The notes under the pieces were generated by a model. The model was not told the origin of the DNA, ran no database searches, and saw nothing but the letters and a program-made list of their open reading frames with translations. The translations under genes and the position numbers were made by a program. Below, piece after piece: positions 1-6,856 of a stretch of 11,004 bases of DNA (position 1 is the stretch's first letter; each line of letters starts with the position of its first letter). Source of the DNA: Saccoglossus kowalevskii (lineage: Eukaryota; Hemichordata; Enteropneusta; Harrimaniidae); the NCBI RefSeq assembly GCF_000003605.2, contig NW_003120934.1, forward strand, positions 275,919 to 286,922. The letters run 5' to 3'.

Positions 1-247
1 ATTCTACCACATTGAGCTCTCAATAATAGCCGGATATAACAAACTATTTTCACAATTTAATTAATCGAACAAGAATGTAATTAGATACCAAATTATGATT
101 ATTCTTACTCAATCAATCATTAGCCATATAGTAGTCATTGTGCCGCTGGGTTGCATGTCCTTTAAGTGGATCAGTCAGACAAAATATGTAAAACACCTTA
201 AGAAGGTGATTAAAACCAAACCAGCGGTTTCCGGCGCGGTAGCCGCG
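1..247. other. Unique AT-rich lead-in, no gene seen
   Basis: No supported gene. Two opposing open frames cross this stretch, but neither has motifs, codon bias or splice signals that favour it. Base composition shifts sharply from AT-rich to GC- and CpG-rich from about 220 onward, leading into the 10-mer repeat. Confidence 0.5.
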
Positions 248-277
248 GAGCTCCGGGGAGCTCCGATGAGCTCCGCC
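248..277. repeat. Three tandem copies of GAGCTCCGNN
   Basis: The 8-mer GAGCTCCG starts at 248, 258 and 268, giving an exact 10-bp period with variable dinucleotides GG, AT and CC between copies. Each copy holds the palindrome GAGCTC. The repeat lies in a short GC- and CpG-rich island in otherwise AT-rich DNA. A period close to one helical turn would place three identical palindromes on one face of the DNA, but no function is shown. Confidence 0.85.
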
Positions 278-640
278 GATTTCACTGATTAAGCTTTTCA
301 TCAGGTATCCCGCAAACGGCATTTTTTCCGTTCGAATACGTGCAGGTTCAACTAAAAAATGTAACTGCCGAACGTCTGTGTTTGAAAAAATAATAGAAAT
401 TGATTCAAAGTTCAGGGAGTCGAAATTCCTGTCCGTGTTTGTGCCAGTGCGTCCAAATCGTCCTAAATATATTCCCGAACTTAAACCTCGATGGTTTGAC
501 GGGTATCTCCAAAAAATGAATCGTTGCGTAGTTATAATGTTATGAATTACTGTGTTATTTTATCCAGTTGTAATTATAGCTGTGAATATTTGTAGAGTGA
601 ATCCATCAAAAGTGGCCTTATAAACAGCTATTTAATTCAT
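278..640. other. CpG-containing unique sequence, no gene seen
   Basis: Moderately CpG-rich to about 540, then AT-rich. Stops occur in every frame and I see no clear splice pair, RNA gene or repeat. It could be untranslated or regulatory sequence, but nothing specific supports that. Confidence 0.4.
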
Positions 641-775
641 AGAGGGGTGGGCGGAGTAAGCCGGTGCTTATTTTTATTACTGTCTGACCACCAGTTTGCC
701 ATTCACCATGACCATTTCCATATAAACAAAAGCTCGAGCCAATATCAGATTTTTTCTAAGGTGTGGCACTTGGAA

Positions 776-964
776 ATGAGTGTTGTGACATGTGGCAAAT
801 GTCCAACTGTCTTGGGTAATAAGATAGTATGTACGAAGCCAGTGAATTTGATTCAAGCAAAAGAATCTATATCTATGTATATGAATAAACATGAACAGAT
901 AATATTATCTCTGAGCACTAAATGTGACAACTGCCCTACAGTCTGTGCTGAATTGGTGGGCTAA
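776..964 (+). CDS. Small ORF with two CxxCPTV motifs, doubtful
   Basis: This 62-residue frame starts at the first in-frame ATG; the open frame reaches back to 647 without another ATG. It contains TCGKCPTV near residues 5-12 and KCDNCPTV near residues 50-57, with a further Cys after each. Two CxxC pairs resemble the knuckles of a small zinc ribbon, but the spacing fits no family I recognise. A weak pyrimidine-rich AG (TTTTTTCTAAG) lies just upstream at 750-760. No promoter, poly(A) signal or donor was found. It may be a chance frame, since the two CxxC stretches could be a local sequence duplication. Confidence 0.13.
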   Translation: MSVVTCGKCPTVLGNKIVCTKPVNLIQAKESISMYMNKHEQIILSLSTKCDNCPTVCAELVG

Positions 965-1131
965 ATATACCACACTAGTCACATAGCGCCCGACGTTCGC
1001 TGGGTAGGTAGTGAAGAAAAACATTGACTGAAGCATTGCAAAGAACTGAATTGTTGTCAACAGCAACAAAAATATTGGGAAAGTCAAAGACAGTCACACG
1101 CAAAAAAAAACAAAGGCATATTAATACTTAC

Positions 1132-1230
1132 TTTCGAGGATCTTGATTTGTTTCAAGTAATCCAGAGTAATAAACGAGATCAATCAACGCTATAGTCCGC
1201 CATCTTTATTTTAATATTGGATGCAAGCAT
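1132..1230 (-). other. Candidate minus-strand non-coding first exon
   Basis: Read on the minus strand, an exon beginning near 1230 would run to 1132 and end CTCGAAA, followed at once by the perfect donor GTAAGTATT (1131-1123). It contains AAGATGGCGGAC. The ATG there gives only MADYSVD before a stop, so it is either a uORF or part of a promoter motif. A second frame stays open across the exon (ALIDLVYYSGLLETNQDPRK) but has no ATG. The next minus-strand exon would lie below 1131 and I could not identify it. The proposal rests on the donor plus the YY1-like element. The exon start is a guess. Confidence 0.28.
1197..1206 (-). promoter_or_regulatory. YY1-like AAGATGGCGG element
   Basis: The minus strand reads AAGATGGCGG, matching the classic YY1 motif that in animals often sits at or just downstream of a transcription start. 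It lies about 66 bases upstream of a consensus donor on the same strand, the arrangement expected of a short first exon. Binding is inferred. Confidence 0.35.
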
Positions 1231-1578
1231 TATTTTATGGGAGACCACGGGTCATAACTTGAGGGGAGTTAACAATCATGATTTTAAAGATGACTTGATC
1301 AATAAGTTACAGGAAAAAAATATTTTGATTTTTCAGTGGACCAATAAAAGCATTTGACAGGAAAATATAAAAACTCTATCACAACAGCAATTAAAACAGC
1401 CTGCTGCATTATAAGTATCACTTCCCTGTCAAATTAGTGGTTCATGCTTATTTGATGCTCAACATAACATGCTAATTCTATCACACCCTGCTAGGCTCAA
1501 ATTTCAGTCCAATGAGAGCATTCCAAATAAACATGATTCCCACAAATACTAGAGGGCGCTTTGACCAAAACAATAGAA

Positions 1579-1581
<3 letters not shown>
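1211..1581. other. Gene-free AT-rich stretch
   Basis: No coding or RNA gene is supported. It would be upstream of the minus-strand first exon proposed at 1132-1230. It contains a CTCF-like motif at 1548-1560 and ends at the AT microsatellite. Confidence 0.4.
1548..1560 (+). promoter_or_regulatory. CTCF-like ACTAGAGGGCGCT
   Basis: The core CTAGAGGGCG matches 11 of 13 positions of the bilaterian CTCF core CCASYAGRKGGCR. Only the first two C positions differ. It points right and faces the minus-strand motif at 3198-3210. A single-motif match is weak evidence of binding. Confidence 0.3.

Positions 1582-1635
<54 letters not shown>
1582..1635. repeat. (AT)27 dinucleotide microsatellite
   Basis: There are 54 bases of uninterrupted alternating A and T. 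A perfect array of this length is likely to vary in length between individuals and can form cruciform or slipped structures. There is no target-site duplication or poly(A) next to it to suggest it is the tail of a retroelement. Confidence 0.97.
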
Positions 1636-1639
<4 letters not shown>

Positions 1640-2009
1640 TTGGCATCAGTTCCCTCTGGTCAGCAGTAGTTTCACTTGGTAAGCTAATTGTCACTCTTCT
1701 GCTTATTCTGTTGCCTGCAGTAATGCAATAGAGTGGTACTGCTACACACATCACAAATTATATTCAAGTTGAATTCAGTGGCCATATGCCCATTCCCAAA
1801 CCAGATAAAACACTTCTCTCACAACAGATTTTGCTGCTCTTTACAGGCCCAACATTTCAGACTATTTTGTTGCAGTAGACACTTTGCACTGCACTTTGTC
1901 TCTGCCATAAATTGAATAATTCAGCTTGGTCCCTTCTGACTGGATGAGTTACTGAACCCAACCCCGTAAGAATTATCAATCTCTTCAGGATCACCGTGTG
2001 TTCTCTCAG

Positions 2010-2102
2010 CCCCATTATGGCAGCCGGGAAACCAGCATCAAAACCCAAATATGAGAAACCAACTACACTAGGATGCACTTCATCCGTTATAAACTACTCT
2101 AG
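2010..2102 (+). CDS. Candidate coding exon with ATGGCAGCC
   Basis: The acceptor TTCTCTCAG (ending 2009) and donor GTAAGA (from 2103) bound a 93-base exon. After one leading base it reads P-I-M-A-A-G-K-P-A-S-K-P-K-Y-E-K and onward without a stop to the donor. The frame is also open upstream to 1948, so the acceptor is not required. The ATG at 2017 is followed by GCA GCC, a common start composition. The product would be Lys- and Pro-rich at first and is not recognised. The minus strand of the same bases is open for more than 70 codons, so codon structure alone does not decide strand. It could also be a fossil transposon segment. Confidence 0.25.
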
Positions 2103-2203
2103 GTAAGACATCTTCTTATCTACTGTCCCATGAACATATCGTAGCTCAAACAGTTTCAGCGTCTGCATCTGAATAAACACATCACTGATGTTCCTGTCTC
2201 TTA

Positions 2204-2365
2204 TTATTCTGTTGTCTTATATGATTTTACTTGGTGTTGCATTTGTAATCCCAAGAATTTTAGTTTCATCTCAAGTGCCTTATTCCTGATTAACTGTTTC
2301 CTTCCTAATAAAACTGATTCTTTAATAGTTTTAATGGACTTTACTGAAGGTCTCGTGCTCTTCAT
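2204..2365 (-). CDS. 53-residue Lys-rich helical ORF or exon
   Basis: Read on the minus strand from the ATG at 2365, 53 codons end in TAA. The sequence MKSTRPSVKSIKTIKESVLL and the segment LEMKLKFLGLQMQHQ are rich in Lys, Leu, Ile and Gln with i, i+3/4 hydrophobic spacing, so an amphipathic or coiled-coil helix is likely. Such segments occur at the C-terminal end of Myb/SANT-like and harbinger-type proteins, but no DNA-binding motif is visible. The donor-like GTAAAA inside the codons after QHQ suggests the exon might end early. It lies downstream of the minus-strand promoter and donor at 2596-2707, so it could be the second exon of that unit. No family match is made. Confidence 0.22.
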   Translation of the reverse strand: MKSTRPSVKSIKTIKESVLLGRKQLIRNKALEMKLKFLGLQMQHQVKSYKTTE

Positions 2366-2595
2366 TGATTGATGTTTTAAAACTCACTGTAAACTGTGTA
2401 CTTTAGCATTTTTGAGCTTAAATGAGAAACAGTTCTCAATTCCTGGCTTTCGATTTAGCGATCCCCTGGACAAAAACATTTAAGTAAATATATTTAACAA
2501 TAATAAGAAACAATACGAAGTGAAGCGGCATTTTGCATGACCGGATATGCAACAAACCCCGTCACACATTTAAATAAAATGTTTGTTTAACTTAC

Positions 2596-2707
2596 GGTGC
2601 TGGAGATTTTTTGTTTCGTTCGACTGGAATTCAACTTTACTGCCTATGTATTCTAAATGATCAACAAGAAAATCAATATCCTAATCAATGACGATCAAAA
2701 CTTCCGG
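2596..2707 (-). promoter_or_regulatory. Minus-strand promoter with ETS site and first-exon donor
   Basis: CCGGAAGTT on the minus strand (2707-2699) is a strong ETS/GABP-type core. About 100 bases downstream on the same strand the sequence ends ...CAGCACC and is followed by the donor GTAAGTTAA (2595-2587). Further upstream on this strand, near 2802-2815, the CpG-rich CACGCGCTGCGCG resembles an NRF1 site. ETS plus NRF1-like sites plus a near-consensus donor is a typical arrangement for a CpG-type promoter with a short untranslated first exon. The reading frames inside are closed, so the exon would be non-coding. Confidence 0.3.
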
Positions 2708-2785
2708 ATCGTTAAAGGGCGGCAGTCTTCGTTCGATATGGGCCTCACAACGACGTATACAACACGTGTAAAATACATTGTTTAT

Positions 2786-3061
2786 TTACTTTAAATTCGA
2801 ACACGCGCTGCGCGACGACCACCGCGCTTTAACATCTACTTTACTGTTTTCTTGGTTGCCGCCAGACGTCGTCTGCTGAAACCGTCTCCTCTTCTCGAGT
2901 GCTGAAGTTTTGCGGAAAATAAAGACACCTTGTTGTATTTGAATAGCACCGGAACAGAATAATTTCCAGTTATCATCTCGTCTCAACATAGAATAGAAAG
3001 GCATGAAAAGTTTCATTGGAAAGTTCTGGATATTTTGTCTGATTTTTTTTTCTTTATGACA
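2786..3061 (-). CDS. Candidate minus-strand terminal exon, 91 residues
   Basis: The minus strand shows a strong acceptor (CTGTTCTTGCAG, ending at 3062). An open frame of 91 codons plus TAA follows, in phase 0 from the first exon base. It begins CHKEKKIRQNIQNFP; the first Met is 16 residues in. A hydrophobic/aromatic middle (NWKLFCSGAIQIQQGVFIFR) gives way to a basic, Ser-rich C-terminus. The stop codon overlaps AATAAA (2786-2781), and GT-rich sequence follows at 2750-2775, as expected of a poly(A) site. Problems: the same DNA is CpG-rich and may be promoter for the opposite or neighbouring unit, and no family is recognised. Confidence 0.22.
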   Translation of the reverse strand, partial: CHKEKKIRQNIQNFPMKLFMPFYSMLRRDDNWKLFCSGAIQIQQGVFIFRKTSALEKRRRFQQTTSGGNQENSKVDVKARWSSRSACSNLK

Positions 3062-3197
3062 CTGCAAGAACAGCCAAGAGCGTTGCAATTCCAATTTACC
3101 ATCGTGATTATTGCATTCTCAAAAGTAGACAAAGAAATTCACATTGCGTGCGCGCACACAGAGCTGTGACAGTGGTTGTCATCCGGGTACTTTGTAC

Positions 3198-3210
3198 GCC
3201 CTCTAGCGGC
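3198..3210 (-). promoter_or_regulatory. CTCF-like GCCGCTAGAGGGC
   Basis: On the minus strand CCGCTAGAGGGCG matches 12 of 13 positions of the CTCF core CCASYAGRKGGCR; only the third base differs. It lies in CpG-rich sequence between two candidate promoters and is oriented toward the site at 1548-1560. Confidence 0.38.
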
Positions 3211-3408
3211 TTTCTGGCGGAAACATGGATCTTGAAAATTGAGAATATCATAACATTGAGGGTAAATTACTATTAAAAAACCCTAGGCAAAACATCGGTA
3301 AATCTCTTCCGTGTTGCTTTAACCATGAGGTCGCTGAACTGTCATTAACATATTTAAATGCTCTATCATAATGGTAATTTGAACACATGGGCAACACCCA
3401 GCATTTTG

Positions 3409-3677
3409 ATTGGTTGATTAGCGACTAGACCTATCTGGTCATTAAACACGTCTCGTGTGCATGGATAACATGGCGGATATCATATCGCATCATGGAAGGT
3501 ACTAACGTTAGTACCTTCCATGATCGCATCGAGCGTTTACATGTGACCGAAATCATTCGCTTACGATGAAACTAAGTTGAATACTTGCATTTCATAACAA
3601 TTCAACGAATTGATTTTTTGTACGTTAATATAATCACTACTGAGTACTAATATACAATTGCAACACTTCGAAAACAA
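3409..3677 (+). promoter_or_regulatory. Plus-strand promoter and probable first exon
   Basis: An inverted CCAAT box (ATTGG, 3409-3413, within GATTGGTT) stands 57 bases upstream of AACATGGCGGATATC. That sequence is both a YY1-like element and an ATG in excellent context (A at -3, G at +4). A donor GTAAGTTA begins at 3678. The frame from this ATG (3470) reads MADIISHHGRY and stops at 3503-3505 inside the palindromic insertion. No frame is open from an ATG to the donor, so the exon as it stands would be untranslated with a short uORF. The exon start is not determined. Confidence 0.33.
3484..3529. mobile_element. Palindromic micro-insertion with 7-bp direct repeats
   Basis: Bases 3491-3522 form a perfect 32-bp palindrome with no loop (CATGGAAGGTACTAAC and its exact complement), centred on AAC|GTT. 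It is flanked on both sides by ATCGCAT (3484-3490 and 3523-3529). The repeat can be read as 8 bp, ATCGCATC, if the palindrome is trimmed by one base. Palindrome plus flanking duplication is what a transposase-mediated insertion leaves. The element is far too short to encode anything, so it would be a foldback remnant or two fused inverted ends. A shorter relative is at 7110-7146. Confidence 0.6.
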
Positions 3678-3940
3678 GTAAGTTATTCACTTGTGAAATG
3701 CAGCGCTACCGTACATTTGTTACTAAGCAGTGTGTTTTTATTTTAAACTTCTTTTAGAATATACTTTTCGTTACCAACAAAATTATAAAGGAATGTACAT
3801 TAAATATAGTGAGTATTTTTTGTTGTCATGTGAACAGTTTTTTTGATTGACTATAGTTTTCCAACATTTCATGCCGCCCATTGTAGAACCAACTCCTCTT
3901 TGATGCCTATTTAAAATATTATACGACATCTTGCTTTTAG

Positions 3941-4084
3941 CCAGCCACGAAGGTCACTCTAGACGAACTTGATCGATGCTGCCGACCATCCCGTGCATTT
4001 TTTATCGACGCACAGCGGCACGCAAATCGAGAAAGGTATTGTCCTTGCAACAATTTCGGACAATACGTCACCATTGTATCGTGA
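3941..4084 (+). CDS. Candidate coding exon beginning exactly at an acceptor
   Basis: CTTGCTTTTAG ends at 3940, and the in-frame stop TAG formed by its last three bases sits directly against the first codon, so the open frame starts precisely at the predicted exon edge. It runs 47 codons to TGA at 4082-4084. The first part reads PATKVTLDELDRCCRPSRAF, then an Arg/His-rich stretch and a Cys pair (CPC). A donor GTATTG at 4036 would instead end a 95-base exon. The exon has many CpGs compared with its AT-rich surroundings. It would follow the first exon ending at 3677, but that exon has no open frame leading into it, so the translational start is missing. Not recognised. Confidence 0.27.
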   Translation, partial: PATKVTLDELDRCCRPSRAFFIDAQRHANRERYCPCNNFGQYVTIVS

Positions 4085-4265
4085 ATGATTTAATAACTAT
4101 GATATTATAATATGTATTCAACATTAAATCAAACCACAGTGAGTTGTGTTATGGTCACATACAAATAAAATGAACTACAATTAGATACAGTAAATTTAAC
4201 CAACTAAGCAGAATGCTAAATAAAGCTAAATATTATTACAAACACATAAAGTATCACAATAAACT

Positions 4266-4305
4266 TATACGATACGGTACAGTACAATACAATACAATAC
4301 AATAC
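4266..4305. repeat. Pentanucleotide array NNTAC, eight units
   Basis: The units in order are TATAC, GATAC, GGTAC, AGTAC and then AATAC four times. The right half is perfect and the left half diverges in the first two bases while TAC is kept. This is a short microsatellite that is degenerate at one end. Confidence 0.9.
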
Positions 4306-4638
4306 ACTAACTACTATTGCTAAGGAGTGACAAATCACATTCACATTAGATTCATAACTATGGTGGAAAGAATATTTTTAAATTTGGTGGAGCTGCTCAT
4401 ATGTCATTCGCATATATTTTTTAATGTATTGTACAGTTTCCCAGCCAGTCCGACTCGATTGTTTGCTATTTCATTACATCTTGTGGCCTTTCAAACAGTA
4501 TATTGCTAGAAATGCATCATTTGTTGTCCATATATTTCTAATTACAAGGGACAGTGAAAAGTTTGCATATACACCAGTACATGTAAGAGCACATTTTAGA
4601 AGCAAGGAAACAATTGACCGGACATTTTGGAAATTTTC
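4306..4638. other. AT-rich stretch, no gene seen
   Basis: Two overlapping short open frames pass through, without splice sites, motifs or codon bias that would single one out. I see no repeat or RNA gene. Confidence 0.4.
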
Positions 4639-4723
4639 CGAGGGGTACGTTTGTTACGGGGGGTATGTTTTTTAGATTTTGAAGATTTGTCCAGGGGGTA
4701 TCTTTATTCCGGGGGGTATGTTT
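4639..4723. repeat. Four GGGGGTAYGTTT units in two pairs
   Basis: The consensus CSGGGGGTAYGTTTRTT occurs at about 4639, 4657, 4692 and 4709. Within each pair the units are about 17 bases apart, and the two pairs are offset by about 52 bases. The G-runs are 4 to 6 long. The stretch translates to repeating GG(I/M/Y)-(F/V)-I words such as PGGIFIPGGMFI, but this follows from the nucleotide repeat. It is a local tandem duplication of a doubled motif, origin unknown. Confidence 0.8.
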
Positions 4724-5265
4724 ATTTGGGACATGAGAGTAGTACTATCAACTCCTACCATGTCCTCATTTGGTGACGCATGTCAAGCTATAAGTGGGTA
4801 TCAGTACTCATTTCGCCCAATATCTCGCTTTTATCGCATTTTAATCAACCGCGTATGCTTAATTTGCGATCGGAAAAGAACCATATTTTTATCTCTTTCT
4901 TTTCTCACTCGCTTATTAAAAACGTTGGCCGTTTGTCCAAACACTGATCACTGGCACATGAGTTGTCGAAATGGTTGTTTTAGTGCTAAAGTTTGAGGAT
5001 TCAACGAGTATTAACTATATATTATTATTTAATTTCGAACGACACTTACAATCCATCATACTTTGTATCATTCGCGAACGCAACTTGAACTATGACCTCT
5101 TGTTACGTGAACGTTCCACAACAAGCTGATAGAGCGGAACTGTGTTCCGTTTGAATCCAGGGCTGCTACCTTATTTCAACAATATGATTATCGAGACATT
5201 TACGTGATACTAACTAATATTGATGTGTTTTCAAAAAAACAAAGATGCCCGGGCCATGTATTTAA
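4724..5265. other. Unique sequence, no supported gene
   Basis: An open frame carries over from the G-rich repeat to 4996 but has no support beyond its length. A small hairpin CGGAAC-TGT-GTTCCG lies at 5136-5150, followed by a B-box-like TTTGAATCC. No promoter or splice pair was identified. Confidence 0.35.
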
Positions 5266-5460
5266 AATGCGAGCAAGCAGACGGGCGATATTTCTAGGTT
5301 CGCGCGGTCGAAAAATAAACCGTTCAACAAGGGGTTGCAAAAGCGCCGGGCGAGTGAAAAAAATGATCGAAAAGCAGAAGCGAGCAGGAGATTAGTTGAA
5401 ATTAGTGCTGTACATTCAGGTCCTTGGCAAAATACGATCAGCCAAGCTCTATCATTCTGA
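5266..5460 (+). CDS. Basic 64-codon open stretch without ATG
   Basis: Open from 5266 to a TGA at 5458-5460 with no ATG, so it could only be an internal or 3' exon, or a gene fossil. The product is strongly basic: RFARSKNKPFNKGLQKRRAS early, then RRLVEISAVHSGPW near residues 41-54. The DNA is richer in G, C and CpG than its flanks. Two other frames, plus 5204-5395 and minus 5262-5564, are open over part of it. The RRLVE patch is loosely like the linker before the zinc-binding segment of some invertebrate Mutator/Kolobok-type transposases. That comparison is from memory and weak. No splice acceptor stands out upstream. Confidence 0.2.
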   Translation, partial: NASKQTGDISRFARSKNKPFNKGLQKRRASEKNDRKAEASRRLVEISAVHSGPWQNTISQALSF

Positions 5461-5783
5461 AGCACGCCGGAGACAGAAAAAAATGCAGTTTTGAATACTG
5501 ACACAGTTCGTATTTTTTGTATGCTGCTTAAGCGATGATCGACCGAAACAGACTCGTTTTGCAAGTTTTAACGGCTACGTTCTGTTGAAAATATAATTTA
5601 TCTATTTCGTCAACCGAACCTTACAACCCGGATCTGCTCGACGATTATTATTGCAAATGTAATTTCTGTCTCCCTTGTCAATGAATCCAGAATCAGTACG
5701 TTATTTTAGAATTATTTTCATTTGGTTTCACGTGATAGTTAGTCTGATTTATCATATAGCATTACAAACAGGAAGTCCTCGGA

Positions 5784-5849
5784 ATGGGTCAGAGTACTAG
5801 TATACCCCAGACCACTCGTTTTGATGAATGGATTGGGCGTGGCTTGTGG
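5784..5849 (+). CDS. Candidate first coding exon, MGQSTS start
   Basis: The ATG at 5784 has G at -3 and G at +4. Twenty-two codons (MGQSTSIPQTTRFDEWIGRG, then LW) run in phase 0 to the donor GTAAGAATAG at 5850. An ETS-like AGGAAGT (5770-5776) and an E-box CACGTG (5729-5734) lie just upstream, fitting a promoter. Gly2 with Ser at position 6-type spacing (MGQSTS) fits the N-myristoylation rule, which would put the product on a membrane. Without splicing the frame continues only eight more codons. An acceptor at 6025 is in phase. I recognise no family. Retroviral Gag proteins also start with a myristoylated Met-Gly, but nothing else here is retroviral. This is the best-supported start codon in the window, yet still a proposal. 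Confidence 0.33.
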
Positions 5850-6025
5850 GTAAGAATAGAAAATGTATTTTGGTGAGGCTGTAATTATTTGGAGTTTTGA
5901 GAACGGAATTTTCCTGTTGAACTGAAATCACGTCTAGGGTGATTGTTAATAGGTGAAGTGATCTTAAAAAACATAAGTTCTTCATCGTCTTGCGTACACC
6001 GCAACAACAAAGGATTACTTTTCAG

Positions 6026-6091
6026 CACAGATCTTCAGTCAAGAGAGTGGCGTTTGGACGTAACCCCGGAGTTAAACAGGGCCCAAATTGA
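6026..6091 (+). CDS. Candidate second exon of the MGQSTS unit
   Basis: The acceptor GATTACTTTTCAG ends at 6025. From 6026 the phase that continues the 5784-5849 exon reads HRSSVKRVAFGRNPGVKQGP, then Asn and TGA (6089-6091). The joined product would be 43 residues. A donor-like GTAAC at 6060 would instead splice onward and leave the protein longer than can be seen here. The short basic stretch RSSVKR fits a membrane-bound peptide but is not diagnostic. The evidence is phase agreement plus a good acceptor. Confidence 0.22.
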   Translation, partial: HRSSVKRVAFGRNPGVKQGPN

Positions 6092-6856
6092 TAGGGAGTA
6101 AAACACAGAATTGGAAGATCTGTCCATGCATTGACCAAACACGCAAGAGCTCACAAACACCAACGAAATATTTGTTGTTGTACCTAACAAAGGGGTTCGG
6201 CACTAAAAACAATGGAACGTTTATAGGCTTAACTTTGGATTTAGATTGTGTTATAATCCAAATCCCCTAGAAAGAGTTGTAAGCACAAATTTTCACATGG
6301 TGTGTTCTTTGTAACTGCCCTATGACCCAAGCTTGTGAGCAAAGTGCAACTTGAGTTGTTGGGATTTTTGACAACATTATTTAATCAAATATACAGGTTA
6401 GTGCTTCATTGCTAGGACACTGACACAATGACAAATGTCCACAACTTTATTCATAGCAACATAACTATTTATGGTTTAGGTGACGCCACACAACAGCGTC
6501 AGAACAGAAACCTACACTCATTGTGGTGATTTTTGTTTTAGTCGTAAATATAACAATAAACAGATCTTATCAAGTATTCAACAGTCATGCAACGTGTCTG
6601 CATTGACGTGTGTTAGGAGTTCAAAGAACCCTTACGTTCAAAAGTCTCCCCTGTATATTTTTTATATCTTAATTACTCACTAATTTATGACTATTACATT
6701 AAGTTGTTTAACTTTATATTATCAACATATATTGTTGGCGTTTCCTTTTGCGAGACTCTATTTATTATTAATAACTCTTTTTCGTCGGAAACCCCGTTCT
6801 ACTTCTTCAAACGTGCGGAAAAAAAACGTCGATAATTGACTACAAGCCTGAGGAGT
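6092..6856. other. Mostly featureless sequence
   Basis: A weak exon-like block starts after the AG at 6479 (GTGACGCCACACAACAGC..., donor-like GTGATT at about 6525), and its frame stays open to 6683. It contains several Cys but matches no motif. Otherwise there are stops in all frames and no repeat. Confidence 0.3.

Noticed and set aside
113-322. Minus-strand 69-codon frame
   Set aside because: It overlaps a plus-strand frame and is open mainly because of the GAGCTCCG repeat. It has no motif or splice support.
4642-4716. G-quadruplex from four G-runs
   Set aside because: The spacers between runs are about 11, 30 and 12 bases, too long for a confident quadruplex. Better described as a sequence repeat.
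4679-4996. Plus-strand frame of about 105 codons starting in the G-rich repeat
   Set aside because: It starts at a non-ATG codon, its first part simply translates the repeat, and the remainder has no motif.
5124-5160. tRNA- or tRNA-derived SINE-like segment: AAGCTGATAGAGCGG and CGTTTGAATCC resemble A and B boxes
   Set aside because: The hairpin between them has a 3-base loop rather than a 7-base anticodon loop, no acceptor stem pairs around it, and there is no SINE tail or target-site duplication.
5784-5849. Start of a retroviral gag gene, because of the Met-Gly myristoylation start
   Set aside because: No protease, polymerase, LTR or primer-binding site is present nearby, and a GTAAGA donor follows after 22 codons.
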